A stretch of DNA of 64,000 nucleotides, taken from Vitrella brassicaformis (taxonomy: Eukaryota; Sar; Vitrellaceae). The DNA lies in the NCBI GenBank assembly GCA_001179505.1, contig CDMY01000275.1, positions 188,233 to 252,232 on the forward strand, read 5' to 3'. Positions 23,375-35,099 of this stretch are shown here, one piece after another; position 1 is the first letter of the stretch, and every line of letters starts with the position of its first letter. Position numbers and translations under genes: made by a program. Under the pieces are notes generated by a model. It had not been told where the DNA came from. It saw only the letters and a program-made list of their open reading frames with translations, and did not search any database.

Positions 23375-26369
23375 CTACTCCTCCCCCTCAACCACTTCGT
23401 TGGGCAGCGTCGTCCGGCTAATTCCCCCTTCATCCCTACTGTCCTCATTCCGCAGCACGTCCTGCCCTGGGCCGATTTCTCTCACCAGGTGCAACGGTGC
23501 GCTTTGTGTCTGCTCGTGGGGGTTGGTGTCATCTGCCCGCCTTGGCGACGTGTCATGGGAGAGTGGGGGTATGTCGGGGGGAGGGGGTGGGTTGCGGCCG
23601 AGGACGTCTCGGTATATTTCCGATATCATGATCTCCAGGTGGGAGATCCGAGCGTCTTGGTATCTCACGCGCTTCGCCATCCTCTCTAATTGGACTTGTG
23701 CAAGGGCATTGCTGGTCGAGGTGCCATGCAGCTGCCAGAGAGAGAGAGAGAGAGGAAGACAGCGGAGACATGGATAAGCGAGTGAAAACGAGCGACCCCA
23801 CCCCTGTGTGGCCATCCATATCTGTCTTTCACCTGTCTGTGTATTCTTGAGGTGACGGCGTTGACCCTTTGAAGGTCGAACTTGGTCGCGTCAGCTGAAC
23901 AGACAGAGAGAAGCGCATGTAGACGTGTGAATGGAATGGACAAACGACGGCCTCCATTCCCTCCACATGTCATGTGGGCTTCACTTGCATACCCTTGAGG
24001 CTGAGCACACCCTGCGAGCATTGTACAACGCAACACAACACACAAGAGACAAAACGAAACGACGCATCATACATACAGCATTCCGCTATGTATGGGTCTA
24101 CTCGCGCACCTTGACGAATTCATCTGACCAAGAGAGACAGCACAGCAGACAGGACACCGCTTTACGGGGGCCCTTTCAGCCGCATATAATGCTGCCTGCT
24201 GTCCTGCGCCTTTACCTACCTATGTTGACGATGCCGTCATTGTTCTCATCCACGAGGTCGAAGCAGGCGTCCAGCTGCTTCTGTGTCAACCCTATATTGC
24301 ATAACCGATCAGCCACCTCATCCTCCTCGACCAGCTCCAGCAACTCCTGAATGAATGAATGCATTCATTAAGAGAGGCATGACTGACTCAAGCACCGCCT
24401 GAGTACCTACCTCTCGGGTGACGGTTCCGTCCTGGTTCTTGTCGGCCTCAACAAACAACTGATGCAGCTCTCGCACGATCTGAGACACATACAGCCATGC
24501 TCGTCTCGTGTGCATCGCATGCCGTCCTCTGTGCGACTCAACTCCGCCCATTCATTCTGCCCATCCATCCATACCTGCAGGTGCTGGAAGTGGTGAAAGT
24601 CGGCCTCTTCGCGGGCCACCAGCATCGTCTGCTCCACAAATATACCTAGACACGCAGCCAGCACCCACCGTACACATACAGATGTGTGTCAAGAATGCCG
24701 GTGGTGCCATGCATGGCCACCGGTGACAAGATTTAGTATCGCGAGTGTGGTGAAGCAGATGTAGACGACAAAGAAGATCCACGCCCTCGGGTAGGCGCGC
24801 TCCATAGGACGAGCCATCGAGCTCGCCCACGCCTCTAGCGTCATGATCTGATCCATGATAAGATTACATAAGCCATCTCCGGCGAAGCAAGCCAGAACAT
24901 GTCTGTACACTAATGATGAATGTGCGTCGCTCATCCCACCTGGAAAAGAGAGTATGCGCTCTCGCCCACGCCCCCGAAGTAGAAGCGGGACACAATGTAT
25001 GAGCTGTCCTCATCGCCGCCCTGCCAGTCGATCTCATCCACCTCGTTCTCCGGCCTCTCTATACCGTACATCTGCGTCGTGAACACCGCACAGCTGCACA
25101 AGCACACAGACGCTTCGTTGGTAGATGGAGAGACACACCGGAGGGGGTGGATGTGTGTGTCTCACGTCGCCCATTCATTACATGAAGATAAAGAGGCACA
25201 GCAATAGCATAACCCAGAAAAGGGCCGTGATGCCCTTGATCAGCCCCTTAACCAGCAGCTGCAGCTGCCTGAACAACTTGAGCACCCTTAGCACTCTCAC
25301 CACTCGAATCAGCCGGACCACACGCAGCACGCTGAATGCCCTCAGTTTCGGTCCCCCTTGTGTGTCTGCCGTCTGGGCCGAGCCGTAGATGACTTCCCCA
25401 AACAAGCCAAAGGCGATGTCGTCCACCACCGACACCACCACCAACACAAAATCAAACCTGACAAACAAACATACATACCCAACATATGGATCCCGGCAGG
25501 GCAGGAACAGCCAGCGATTTGCTGACCCACACGGACCAGTTGAATGCCCCTCTGAAGAACAGGAGGCCATAGGCGTACAGCCGCAGCAGCAACTCGACCA
25601 GGAAAACCATGGAAATGGACACATTGAGAGGGATATTCTGCTGTAGCTCCCCCTTCTGCGCGCTCCGCTCGGTCTCAACGCAGACAACAATCGAGTTGGC
25701 CACAATCACCGACCCGATAAAGAGCCCGAACGTGTTTGACTCCACCAGCCGCCTCACCCTCCGCTGACTCGGCAGCCTCCCCTGCAGCCCCAGTCTCCAC
25801 GCATCCAGTGCAGTGTCCGGAGTCTCTGTCGAGAGCTGGAATGATTTGCGGGTCTTTCCCGGCTGGTGAAACGTCAGCTTTGACGTGTCCATCACTTTGG
25901 CCTTCGGAGGCGATTCGTCCGAGTCGCTGCTGCCGCTGGGCACCTCTCTCACGTCCACATCTGGGCTGAAGCGGCCCTTCTTCGGAGAGCCTGCCGGGGA
26001 TCGCTCTTTCTTGGGCGACGCAGAGTGCGATGCGTAGGGGCTGCTTCTCGACAGCGTGTTGAGGAAGTCGTCGAACAAAGCGTCTTGGCTGCCTTGGGTC
26101 TTGTGCACAGGGGACCGGTTGGGCGACCGCAGTGCTGCAGAGGCGCCGCGAAAACTGCCCTTCATCAAGCCGCCGTCGCAGAGCTGCTGGAGATGGCGCG
26201 CTGACGAGCCGCACGAGAAGGCGCAGGCGAAGTTCAAGCCGTCTCCTGGGGGCCATGGGGGGCCTTTCGCGCTTTTTTCTGACTCCGAGTCGGAACTGAA
26301 GCGGCCAGTGGCACGATGGCTTTGCGGCTTAAGCAGAGGAGCGGGGCTGCAGTTCAGATCGTCCCCCAT
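23375..26369 (-). CDS. single-domain voltage-gated cation channel with EF-hands and coiled coil
   Basis: Eleven exons on the minus strand, in phase: 26369-25531, 25457-25182, 25093-24940, 24847-24721, 24645-24575, 24479-24411, 24346-24220, 24123-24110, 24011-23993, 23894-23833 and 23731-23375, giving 704 residues. A Ser/Lys-rich N-terminus is followed by one six-helix ion-transport domain. S1 is about 213-232, S2 250-268 and S3 281-297. S4 (319-343) carries Arg every third residue (RVVRLIRVVRVLRVLK), S5 is 350-373, the pore contains FQIMTLEAWASS at about 422-433, and S6 is about 446-464. Two EF-hand loops follow at 502-513 (DKNQDGTVTREE) and 545-556 (DENNDGIVNIDE), then a short coiled coil and Pro-rich tail. 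This is the four-subunit architecture of bacterial NaChBac and of EukCat channels in diatoms and other algae, here calcium-responsive. It starts 50 bp from the cyclic-nucleotide-binding gene on the other strand. Confidence 0.88.
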
Positions 26370-26419
26370 GGCTTCAGCAGCAGCGAATCATCAGACGCTG
26401 GCGGTGAGAGCGAGTCCAC
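26370..26419. promoter_or_regulatory. 50-bp gap between divergent channel and CNB-protein start codons
   Basis: The two predicted ATGs lie only 50 bp apart, so transcription start sites must lie within this gap or the 5' ends must overlap. No TATA-like sequence is seen. If the channel start is instead an internal Met, the gap would be larger. Confidence 0.4.
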
Positions 26420-29400
26420 ATGCAGTCATACAGGCACGAGAGGGCTTCCTTGCGTGTGCTGATCATCCCAGTCGATATATCTGCTGCAAGAGAGGAGTCT
26501 CTCTCGAGCTCGTCTTCGTCGGCAGCGCCAGAAGCACCAGAAGCTGACGCTCATGAAGAAGAAGCCGCTGTCGAGGCCGGCGAGCGGCCCCAGGTCACGG
26601 TGCGCATCGAGGGACAGCCGGCGGCGGGAGAGACTGCCGTACAAATGCCGGTGGTGAAGAGGAGGGAGGAGCGGGAGGGGACGGGGGCGTCCTACCGGTC
26701 AGCGCTGTCCTCCACACTCGCTGGAGGCATCAAGCTCGACCCCAAGATCAAACAGGCCGTCAGAGCACTGAGTAAGCTGCTCGTTGTACTTGTGTGTATC
26801 TACGGGGTTCATGGAAAATTGTCTGCTGGGCACATTGTATTACCTACCTTTTGCCGGCAGTGAAGCCGGGCGCCGTGAGGGACGAACACGATCTGATGTT
26901 GCTTGAGGAGGTGTTGGGGGAGATACAGTTGCTGAGAGAGTCGAAGCTACCGCAGACATCGTCATTGAGAAAGGTAAGACCAGAGGAAGGACACTAAGAG
27001 CTCTCTTTTTCCATGGCATACATGTGTCTGTCTCTATCGATTGTGTGCTGCCAGGAGTTTTTCCGTGCTTTGAATGTCGAGAAGTACAAAGAAGGGGCCG
27101 TCATTATCAACCAGGTTTGTCCACCCAAGGATTTATGTATGTATGGATCGGAACGGAGCCAAACACGTATCTTGCTCGTACACTCACTTGTAGGGTGAAG
27201 TGGGCGACATGGCGTACATCATACTGTCTGGGATTGTGGGGGTGTACAAGAAGATGATCGGCCAGGGCACCAAGCGCGTGCATACACAGGTGGGGGAGGG
27301 AGTGGAACAGGCAGGCAGGCGGGCCGCCTCTCCTCATGTTTAGCGGTGGGAGGCGCATGTCTCGCTGTGGTGTACATAACATATAGGTATTGTGTTGCAG
27401 TATCCCATGGACATGTTCGGGACACTTGCTCTCATGAATGGTGCGCAGCGCAGCGCACATGCGATGCGTGTGCAGAGAGAGACATGAATTTTAAAGCAGG
27501 ATCGAATCGACCACCCTTCCTTCCTTCCTTCCTTCCTTTTCTTTCGGCTGCAGATGCGCCACGTGCCGCCAGCTGCAAGGCTCTGACATATCCCACATAT
27601 GTAAGACTGACTGTACTGATGCATACGTACGTACACACACGTTCAAATGGCGATAGATGTGTTTCTGGCGCGTGTGCCTGCAGGTGGCCACTCTCACCAA
27701 GGCGGAGTATCAGAGATTCGTCAAAGGTGCGGTGCGTCAGGCCAGCCAGGCCATCTTGACACACATGTAGTTGCTTTCTGTTCTTTACCAGTCGAGGGCA
27801 ACAGGGAGCAGGTGGAGTTCCTCAAGGTTTGCGCACACAATCAACAGTCTCCCTCTATTGATTCGCTGCCCCCCGCCCTCAATAATCATTTGCAGGGCAT
27901 ATTGAGGAATGTGACGTATCAGGTGGTCATCAACATCTCATTCGTGCTCAAGAAGATCCGAGTCGGTCGGGGAGGCACCATCACACTGGCTGGACAGGTA
28001 GGCACCGACAGACAATGCAGAGGTCGCATTCCGTCTAATTCCTTTCCTTTCTCCATGAGCAGGAGGCCACCCACATGTACTTTCTCACCTCCGGCATCTG
28101 CTGCGTGGTACAAACCGACAGACCCATCAGTAAGAAACACGTAGGCACAACAATGGCGCCATCGGTCTGCTCTGCCCCCCATTGACGGATGCAGGCGCCG
28201 ACAACAGAGAGTCCCGAGAGCGTCGCCGCTCCTCTTTTGTCCCCCGTGCCAGCTCCCACTCACACGTCGATGTCGTGGAGGACATAACAGCGGCAGGAAT
28301 GATGAGCCCCAGCTCTCACCGCAAATCGGACGCCCTCAGCTTGGCAACGGTGCCTTCTGGGACGCAGCTAGCGTCCTATCGGTCGCATGGCCAGATGGTC
28401 GCAGCGAGCAGCAAGACAAGTGTGGTTGAGGGTGAGTTTGCGCCAGGCATGCTCAACCGTGGCAAGGTTCTCAGTGTGCTGCACCCTGGGACCTACTTTG
28501 GCGACGAGGGATTGTTCAGTCCTTCGGGGAGGTGGCGCCACACGATTGTCGCGGCCACTCATGTCGAAGTGCTGGCACTGGACAGGTACTCTGTGTGCAT
28601 GTGACCACCACACACGATGGACACCCGTGGATGCGATGCATGCGTGCATCTGACTGACTGACAGGGAGAACTTCTACAAGCGCATTCCAAAGTGGGTGGG
28701 ACACCCACCAGCTCTCCACACACCAGATCCATCGCTCAACCGTCGGTGCGTGTGCGTGCAGGGGCCTAATTCATCAGATGGAGGATCGGTATGAGCAGCG
28801 TCAAGAGTTCAGGAGGGCCCAGGAGGAGGGGCAGGCACCCGCCAGGGTGCCACCAGACGTCGTACGGCGGTTCGATGAGGGTAGGTCAGGAGGAGCCGGC
28901 ATCCACTTAGTGAGCCACAACATGATCGACGATCTTGCCGTGGTTTTACAGACGAGAGACGGCATCTCCGACACGTCAAGTTTGGTGCGCATAGACGGGA
29001 GCGCCTCAGATGTGCTGTGCACTCACTTGCCTTTCTTTGTTCCTGCAGGCAAGTTCCCCCCGGTGCCCCATCAAGCCAACACACATGTAGGCAGCTCAGC
29101 TCACACCGGAGGAAGAAAAAGTGACCCGTCTTTCTCCCTTCAATGGATTGCATCTCATCTCAGGGTGTGTACAATATCGGCGAAATGAAAAGGCAAGAAG
29201 GAATGCTCAGGAGCATGGCGCTCATCCGAGCAGACACGAGCACACGTATGGGTATGGGTATCTATCTGTGCAGGGCGCGGGAGCTCAAGATACCTAGATG
29301 GTCTGAGAATCCAAGGTAGGCTTACAGACAGACAGCCTGCTGAGACACGTACTAAACACACCCATTATGTGTGCGTGTCTCTCGCCGTCCTTCTTGTGCG

Positions 29401-29770
29401 CAGGTCTGCGTGGATGATCAGCTGCGACCTTTTCCTCAAGGTGTGCACGGCACGGACCCCTGCACTCACTCGACGCCGGTCCGGTGACGTCCACATGAGA
29501 ATGTGCTTTCCTTTGCAGCAAACGCGATCCCGCCGCTGCAAGAAGGACGACCTGCAGGCCTACTGCCTCGACGACATGTGAGCAATCACCAGCATGCCGA
29601 CGGACGGGACACTTCGCGGGAGAAGACGTGCCTGGCTGGCATTCTCTGTTCCCTTCAGGTCGTTTCAGGTTGAGCCGATTCAGAGTATGAAGCGAACATG
29701 GGCCGCCGACAGAAAGAAGAAGAGACAGCAGCGAGTCCAGGGCATTCATGTGGGAAAGGGAGCTTCCTGA
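26420..29770 (+). CDS. protein with two cyclic-nucleotide-binding folds
   Basis: Eighteen exons join in phase: 26420-26771, 26861-26973, 27055-27114, 27194-27289, 27401-27440, 27554-27600, 27684-27726, 27792-27826, 27896-27997, 28063-28129, 28195-28585, 28665-28691, 28762-28880, 29049-29086, 29164-29315, 29404-29440, 29519-29577 and 29659-29770, giving 629 residues. The first fold (about 150-255) has GAVIINQGEVGDMAYIILSG and the phosphate-binding cassette FGTLALMNDAPRAA. The second (about 263-455) has GGTITLAGQEATHMYFLTSG and HPGTYFGDEGLF, with a 90-residue Ser/Arg-rich insert between strands. Both cassettes lack the canonical FGE-L-A-L Glu or the Arg, so ligand binding is doubtful. There is no kinase or docking domain and the C-terminus is basic (DRKKKRQQR). 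A regulatory-subunit-like or scaffold role is inferred. Confidence 0.8.
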
Positions 29771-30047
29771 GTGATCAGTCGATTGGCGCTTTCCTTGTAT
29801 TTTTCGTGGTGGATCACGCGGTTGATGGATGGATGCTCCATTAGCCTTTCCAGACGCACACATGAATGGATAACATTATCCGCATCTCACTCCATTCCAC
29901 AGACCACGATAACACACACACACACACACTCGTGTCTTCCATTCATTCAGCTGTGAAGATCAGCCAGGCAGCCACTTGTCAACACACTCTGCAAGACTGT
30001 CAACACACTCTGCAAGAGCAACTCAGCCGGTTTGTCAGTAGACTCTC
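29771..30047. other. convergent intergenic stretch
   Basis: 277 bp with an AC-rich run (29912-29930) and a doubled CAACACACTCTGCAAGA unit at 29979-30018. Nothing coding. Confidence 0.5.
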
Positions 30048-32430
30048 TCAATCGACACCCAGCATCACCTCCAGCCGTCTGCCCGCATCTCCGGCCATCA
30101 GGCCGCTGGCGCCCTCGAACAGCCGCACAAAGTACCCATACACGACCATCTGCACACACTCGCTCACCAAAACGTCCAGGGGCTCCTCGAACTCACACAC
30201 AGACCGAACCAGCCGACTGGAGAAGGCGCCCAGCCGCTCCAACGCCCTCTCTTGCTCATGCATCCGTATCTTGAGCTCCTCCAGCCCGGCGGCCAGCTGC
30301 ATGACACCTTCCTTGCTGTCCTTGGTTGTCTGGCCGGCCAGGTGGCTCTTCATGTCGGTCATGCGGGCGGCGGCCGACTCTTTCTGCGTCCGCAGGAGGG
30401 CGAGGAACGCAGCCAGGGGCCGCAGAGAGACCGACAGGTGCCCGTCAGCCTCATCCCAGTCCACCTGCATGACCCACTCGACGGCATCGCGCCGCGCCGC
30501 AAGTGTCCTCGGCCTGCCGTGGTCGCTGCTGGTGACCGACATGGTCTCGTCCTTGTTCTCTCGCTTGACCACCTCCCTGCTGGTCGCCACGCTCTTCTGC
30601 CCGTCATCGGTCTCCATCTTGTCATGGCCGCCACAGATGCTCGCCAAACTGAGCCGATCGAGTGCGGCCTGCAGGTGTGCAAGGGGCTGGGGGGAGGAGG
30701 GGGAGGAGGGGGATGGGGTGGCCGCGAGGAAGGGCAGGAGGGAACGCAGACGCTTCTTGACCTCCGGTTCGTCGATCAGCACGATGTCGAGCCGGCAGGT
30801 GCCGCCCTCAGACGCACCAGCATCGGCTGCCATGGTGCCGGCCTTGCTCGACTCGCTCATCGTTTCGTCCATGGCCAAGGACGGGGCTGCAGCCTCATTG
30901 CCAGCCCCACCGCGCGCCTTTGCGGGTTTGTCTGGCGCCTCGAGGTCGACCCGTATGACGGGGGAGTAGGGATTGTGTTTGGCGTTGAGGGCTGCCTCAA
31001 GTACGTAGCGAAACACCGTCCCGCGACAGCACGACCGCAGCAGCTGGTAGATCGAGTTGAGCACGTCCACCTCCTCGGCCTGCTGGCCATCGCCGTCGCC
31101 CTTGGCTGGTTGGTCGGCCATGGGGGCATCCTCTCGCTTGCAAGCTGTGGCCGGCTTCTTGTGTGCCTGTATGCGGTGCAGCTGCAGGTGGAGGGTGTCG
31201 AGCAGAAGAGTCTCGAGCAGCACGTGCAGGGTAGGTTGCTGGGCGAGGGCAGCGGGAGCCGTCACACCCAGGGACGCTGACGATGACGTGCCCAGCAGCA
31301 ACTCCACCCCAAGCACCTCCCAACTGGCCACCACCCAACAGCCGCCAACGAGACACAGACAGGGGTCACTCACATATGTTGGTGTCAGTCATGACGTTTC
31401 CTCCGCTCGTTCGTACTTATCGAATTGGTGTCTGAGGTGGACCTTGAATTGGTTGGGCAGGGTGAGTGTGCACTTGCCCTTGGCCGTCTCGAACACGAGC
31501 TCGTCTTTGGGGCACTCGGAACGATAGAACTGCAGCAGCGCATTGGTATCCACCCACCGCGAGAAGGGCTCCATCTCGTCACCTGCAGTGCAGTGCAGTG
31601 CAGCAGCACGAAGAGATCCATACACAAACAGATGGACCCGACCCTCCCTCCTTCCATGTACGTGTGATGTGTGTCCATGTCACTCACTAGGCAGCGGGGG
31701 CATCTCCGGCTGCTGAATCGGCCGGTTGAAGTTGGCGAGATGCGTGCCGAGGGACGACGGCAGAGGCAGTCCTGACGGCCACTCGACCTCATGCATAGCC
31801 TCTCGCCTTGTCGCACTGTCTGCTGCTCCTGATACGTCGCCCCTCAATGCTTGGAAGCGGTTGGCAGTGTGGCAGAGTGCAAGTGTGTGGGGCACCGCAG
31901 GGATGAGGGGAGCGGGCGGGAAGTGGCTCATCAGCTGTGCATACTTCATGTGCATCTCCTGCACACAACAACAACAACAACCACACACACGACAGACAGA
32001 GATCTGTCCAGTCCATTCCACACACGCACATCCATCTCCCTCCCTCCGCCACTCACACCACACCCTCCCACCTCACCTCAATAAGGTTCTGCAGCATGTT
32101 GGTCTGTCCCTGTATGAGGTTCCTCAGATGCACCACCTCCGAGACCTCCTCGGTCAGCGGCGTGCACCCCAGCCCAACCATCACTATCAGCCGCAAGAAC
32201 ACCTCTCGCCACGAGCGGCAGTAGAGCCACAGCAGCTCCCGCGCCTGGCTGTCCGCGGGCTGGTCTTCCTGCAGCGCCACGTGGTTGAGCAGATCTTGCA
32301 GCTGCCGCCACGCATACTGGATGGAACGCTTCACCAGCAGGTCCACATTGACGGGCCGCGTCAGAGAATTCTCATCCATCGGCGGCGGTGGTGGTGGCTG
32401 TGCTGGTTGAGAGAAGTTGTCAGGATCCAT
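30048..32430 (-). CDS. MED14: Mediator complex subunit 14 (MED14/RGR1)-like, short form
   Basis: Four exons on the minus strand, in phase: 32430-32077, 31958-31688, 31582-31417 and 31323-30048 (TGA), 688 residues. After a Pro-rich start, the N-terminal MED14 core is recognisable: LVKRSIQYAWRQLQDLLNHV, then SWREVFLRLIVMVG, then the QNLIEEMHMKYAQL segment. The exon 3/4 junction encodes LPNQFKVHLR...FDNWEVLGVELLLG, matching the family's beta-rich linker. The splice from 31417 to 31323 is required, because reading through reaches a stop. MED14 is the backbone joining head, middle and tail of Mediator, which couples activators to RNA polymerase II. Animal MED14 is about 1450 residues. This one ends after the N-terminal half, so the tail-contacting part is missing or highly diverged. 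Confidence 0.8.
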
Positions 32431-33913
32431 GGTTTCTCTCCGCGCCTCCCATTCACTGCGAGCTTAGCATGCACCAGCAGTGGCGATTGAACGCATGCGA
32501 GGTCCAACAGACGGCATGGCACACGACAGCCAAGATACAGTACACTCACTCATGCGCGAGAAAGAACCTACTTCACGCAGGACAGCTACAACGGAACACC
32601 TACAGGTCTCTCGCTCCGCAATCCGCAGAGGTGCAGACAGTACAGCGATGACTGTAATTACGACGGCAGCATTTCTTGCAGATCAGCCAGCCCTTGACAG
32701 AGATCACTCCTTCCATCGCACCTGCAGACAAGAAACACGAGAGGCTGGCAGAGAAACGTCCACAAAGCATTGGCGACTCGAGAAGACAAGTTGAACCATG
32801 TCAGCTCTCGTGTGCAGCTCAAACCTTCGACTGTGAAGCTTACACGCCCTGTCGACTGTGCCAGTCGGTGGACGAGGGGGAGGGAAAGATGTGTCAGTGC
32901 AGATTCACATGCAGTGTCAGTAAATAATGCCCCGCCGGATACCATATCACGTCGCTCACCGACGCCTCCAGGGAGCAGCCCGGGCAGCACACACATGATG
33001 TCCACTTCCGCCTGAGCAGCAACAGCAGCTAAGTCTAGTCTTGGTGTCTTGACCGATGTGGTGAGGGGGGGATGAGGCAGCTCATGTGATGCGATGATTG
33101 GGATGACAACTCGACACGCAGTCTTGCAGGCTGGCTTTGTGGATGATGAGTGGTCCCTCTCTCTTTTCAGCTCGCTGCTGCACTGAAGCTTGTGCCCTCC
33201 CTAGTTGGTTGATGATGCGGATGCTGTTGATGTCGTCAGATAGCAACTCAGATAGATAGACCTTCCTTCTCTTCCTTCTCTTGTCGATGGGTGAGTTGCT
33301 TGCTCCGCTTTCTTGAATGCCATTTTGGGGCTTTCCTCTGCTGAGCTCACTCGGCCATAGACAAGTGGCATCCATCTCAGTGTGGGCTGGGCACGGTGCA
33401 GGCAGCCAGGCAGAAGTGGCGTGACAGACCTGCACCACTCGCCCTCCAGAGTAGCACCAGGCAATCCATCAGCGTAGCATCCCAGCAAATGAGGACGATC
33501 CAGGCAGGATAGGACGATGTGCGTGTGTCGGTCGGTGTGCGCCGATGGATGAGTGCCCAGCCAGCCACAGCCGGAGACACACACAGAAAACCGCACACAC
33601 ACCAGACAGAGACAGCAGGCAGGCACAGGTAGAGAGCATAATACAGAGAAATGATACAGCCAGCCAGTCGGAGACTAGGCAGAGAGGAAGGCAGTCAGTG
33701 CTTGTCTAGCTGCCTGCGCCTTCCTGTCTCTCTAATTCATTCATCCGCTTGCTGCCTGCCTCAGAAAAAAGGCTATCGAGGCAGACTGCCACCCGCCCAG
33801 CCACACAGCCCCGCCCGCGGCCCTCCCTCCCTCCCCTCCCACTACGTGCATTACCATCTGCAGCTGGCCTGGCCGTCGACTGATGTGTCTTGGTCGGTCG
33901 GTCGGTCGGTCCG
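32431..33913. other. intergenic stretch with doubtful ORFs
   Basis: About 1.5 kb with no confident gene. A minus-strand ORF at 33438-33082 includes a basic patch KRRKRRK and a helical end. It lacks a family and clear splice context, so it is listed separately with low confidence. The 33480-33660 part is rich in CAGACAGA and GTGTG runs. Confidence 0.4.
33082..33438 (-). CDS. doubtful small ORF, basic
   Basis: 118 codons, ending at 33082. The C-terminal half (basic KRRKRRK patch then LSELLSDDINSIRIINQLG) looks more protein-like than the repeat-derived ORFs around it. I see no start context, signal peptide or homologue. It may be a fragment of an unassembled exon chain or non-coding. Confidence 0.2.
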   Translation of the reverse strand: MVQVCHATSAWLPAPCPAHTEMDATCLWPSELSRGKPQNGIQESGASNSPIDKRRKRRKVYLSELLSDDINSIRIINQLGRAQASVQQRAEKREGPLIIHKASLQDCVSSCHPNHRIT

Positions 33914-35066
33914 TCATTCGCCGCAGAAGTTGATGCGGAAGAAGGGGTGGGTGAGCAGCTGTTTGGGGCCGGCCCGCATGGCTGGGTCGATCTGCAGCAG
34001 CAGCCGCACAAAGTCCGCAAACGCACGGTGCCGCGGGGACACCAGACTCTGACATGTCACACACACACAGACACAGAGCCGGCAGAAACACATGACAGCG
34101 CGTCGCGTACGGCTGGGTGGGCGGGGTGGCGTGCGTCTCGTATGTGTCGGCTGTGTACCTACCTCTAATGGCTTTGTGCGCTGCACGGCTCGCAGTGAGG
34201 AACTGCCCCCGGCACCGCTGGGCCTGATTGATGCACACAACACAAGGCAACGACAACGTGCGTGGCGTGTCCCTGTTTGCTGACTGAAAAGTGTGGTCAA
34301 TGATTATTTCACACACCAGTTGAGTCGTCTGGTTCGTGGATTGACCAGCTCTTTGGTGGCCACGTCGTTGTTGATGAGGACGCGGTCCAGCATGGCCTGC
34401 GGAATCGGATGCAACGCAGCCTCCTGCATAGGTAGACCACACACAAAGAGGAACGCATAGCCGTGTGTGCGTGTGTGTCGGGTGGATGGATGCCTTGTGG
34501 GTGTGCAGTGCAGTGCGTGTGTAATGAATGTAGGTACCATCATTGCCAGGTGCTCGAGGCTGTCATGGGTGCTGAATAACATTTCGCCCGTATACTGCAC
34601 AGACAGACAGACAGACAGATTCACACATGGCCAGATTCACTCACTGTTGCGTGTGCCATGCCATCTCTCCCTCCCTCCCTCCCCCCTCCCTCCCTCCGCT
34701 GTTTGGCTGACCATTTCCATGAGTATGCATCCGAGGCACCAGAGGTCGCTGCTGTAGGTCCACGAGACGCCCAAGACCACCTCTGGGGCGCGATACTGCT
34801 TGGTGTTGATGACGCTACAGTGATGGTCGTGCTCGAACGTCGCACCACCGAAATCTATGACTGCAACATTCCATTCAAAGCGCATGGCGAATGAGTGTGG
34901 TGTGGGGTAGTGGTTGGCTCTCTCTCTGTTTTGTGTTCCTTTGTACTTTTGATGTCAGATCTGGCGGGGCGGCAGAAGTGGTCGCACAGAGAGACGCCAG
35001 ATATCTGCAGCGGGGAGAGCGACACAGACAGACAGACGGATGACGAATGTTCGTGCCGGCTGTTTC

Positions 35067-35099
<33 letters not shown>

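Noticed and set aside
23219-23777. plus-strand ORFs over the channel's last exon
   Set aside because: The minus strand gives the in-phase coiled-coil tail of the channel. The plus strand has no support.
30252-31280. 342-codon plus-strand ORF
   Set aside because: Antisense to the long last exon of MED14, whose frame continues the family match. No homology signal on this strand.
32658-33005. minus-strand ORF of 115 codons
   Set aside because: Composition and context give no sign of coding: no splice partners, no family, and next to repeat-rich sequence.
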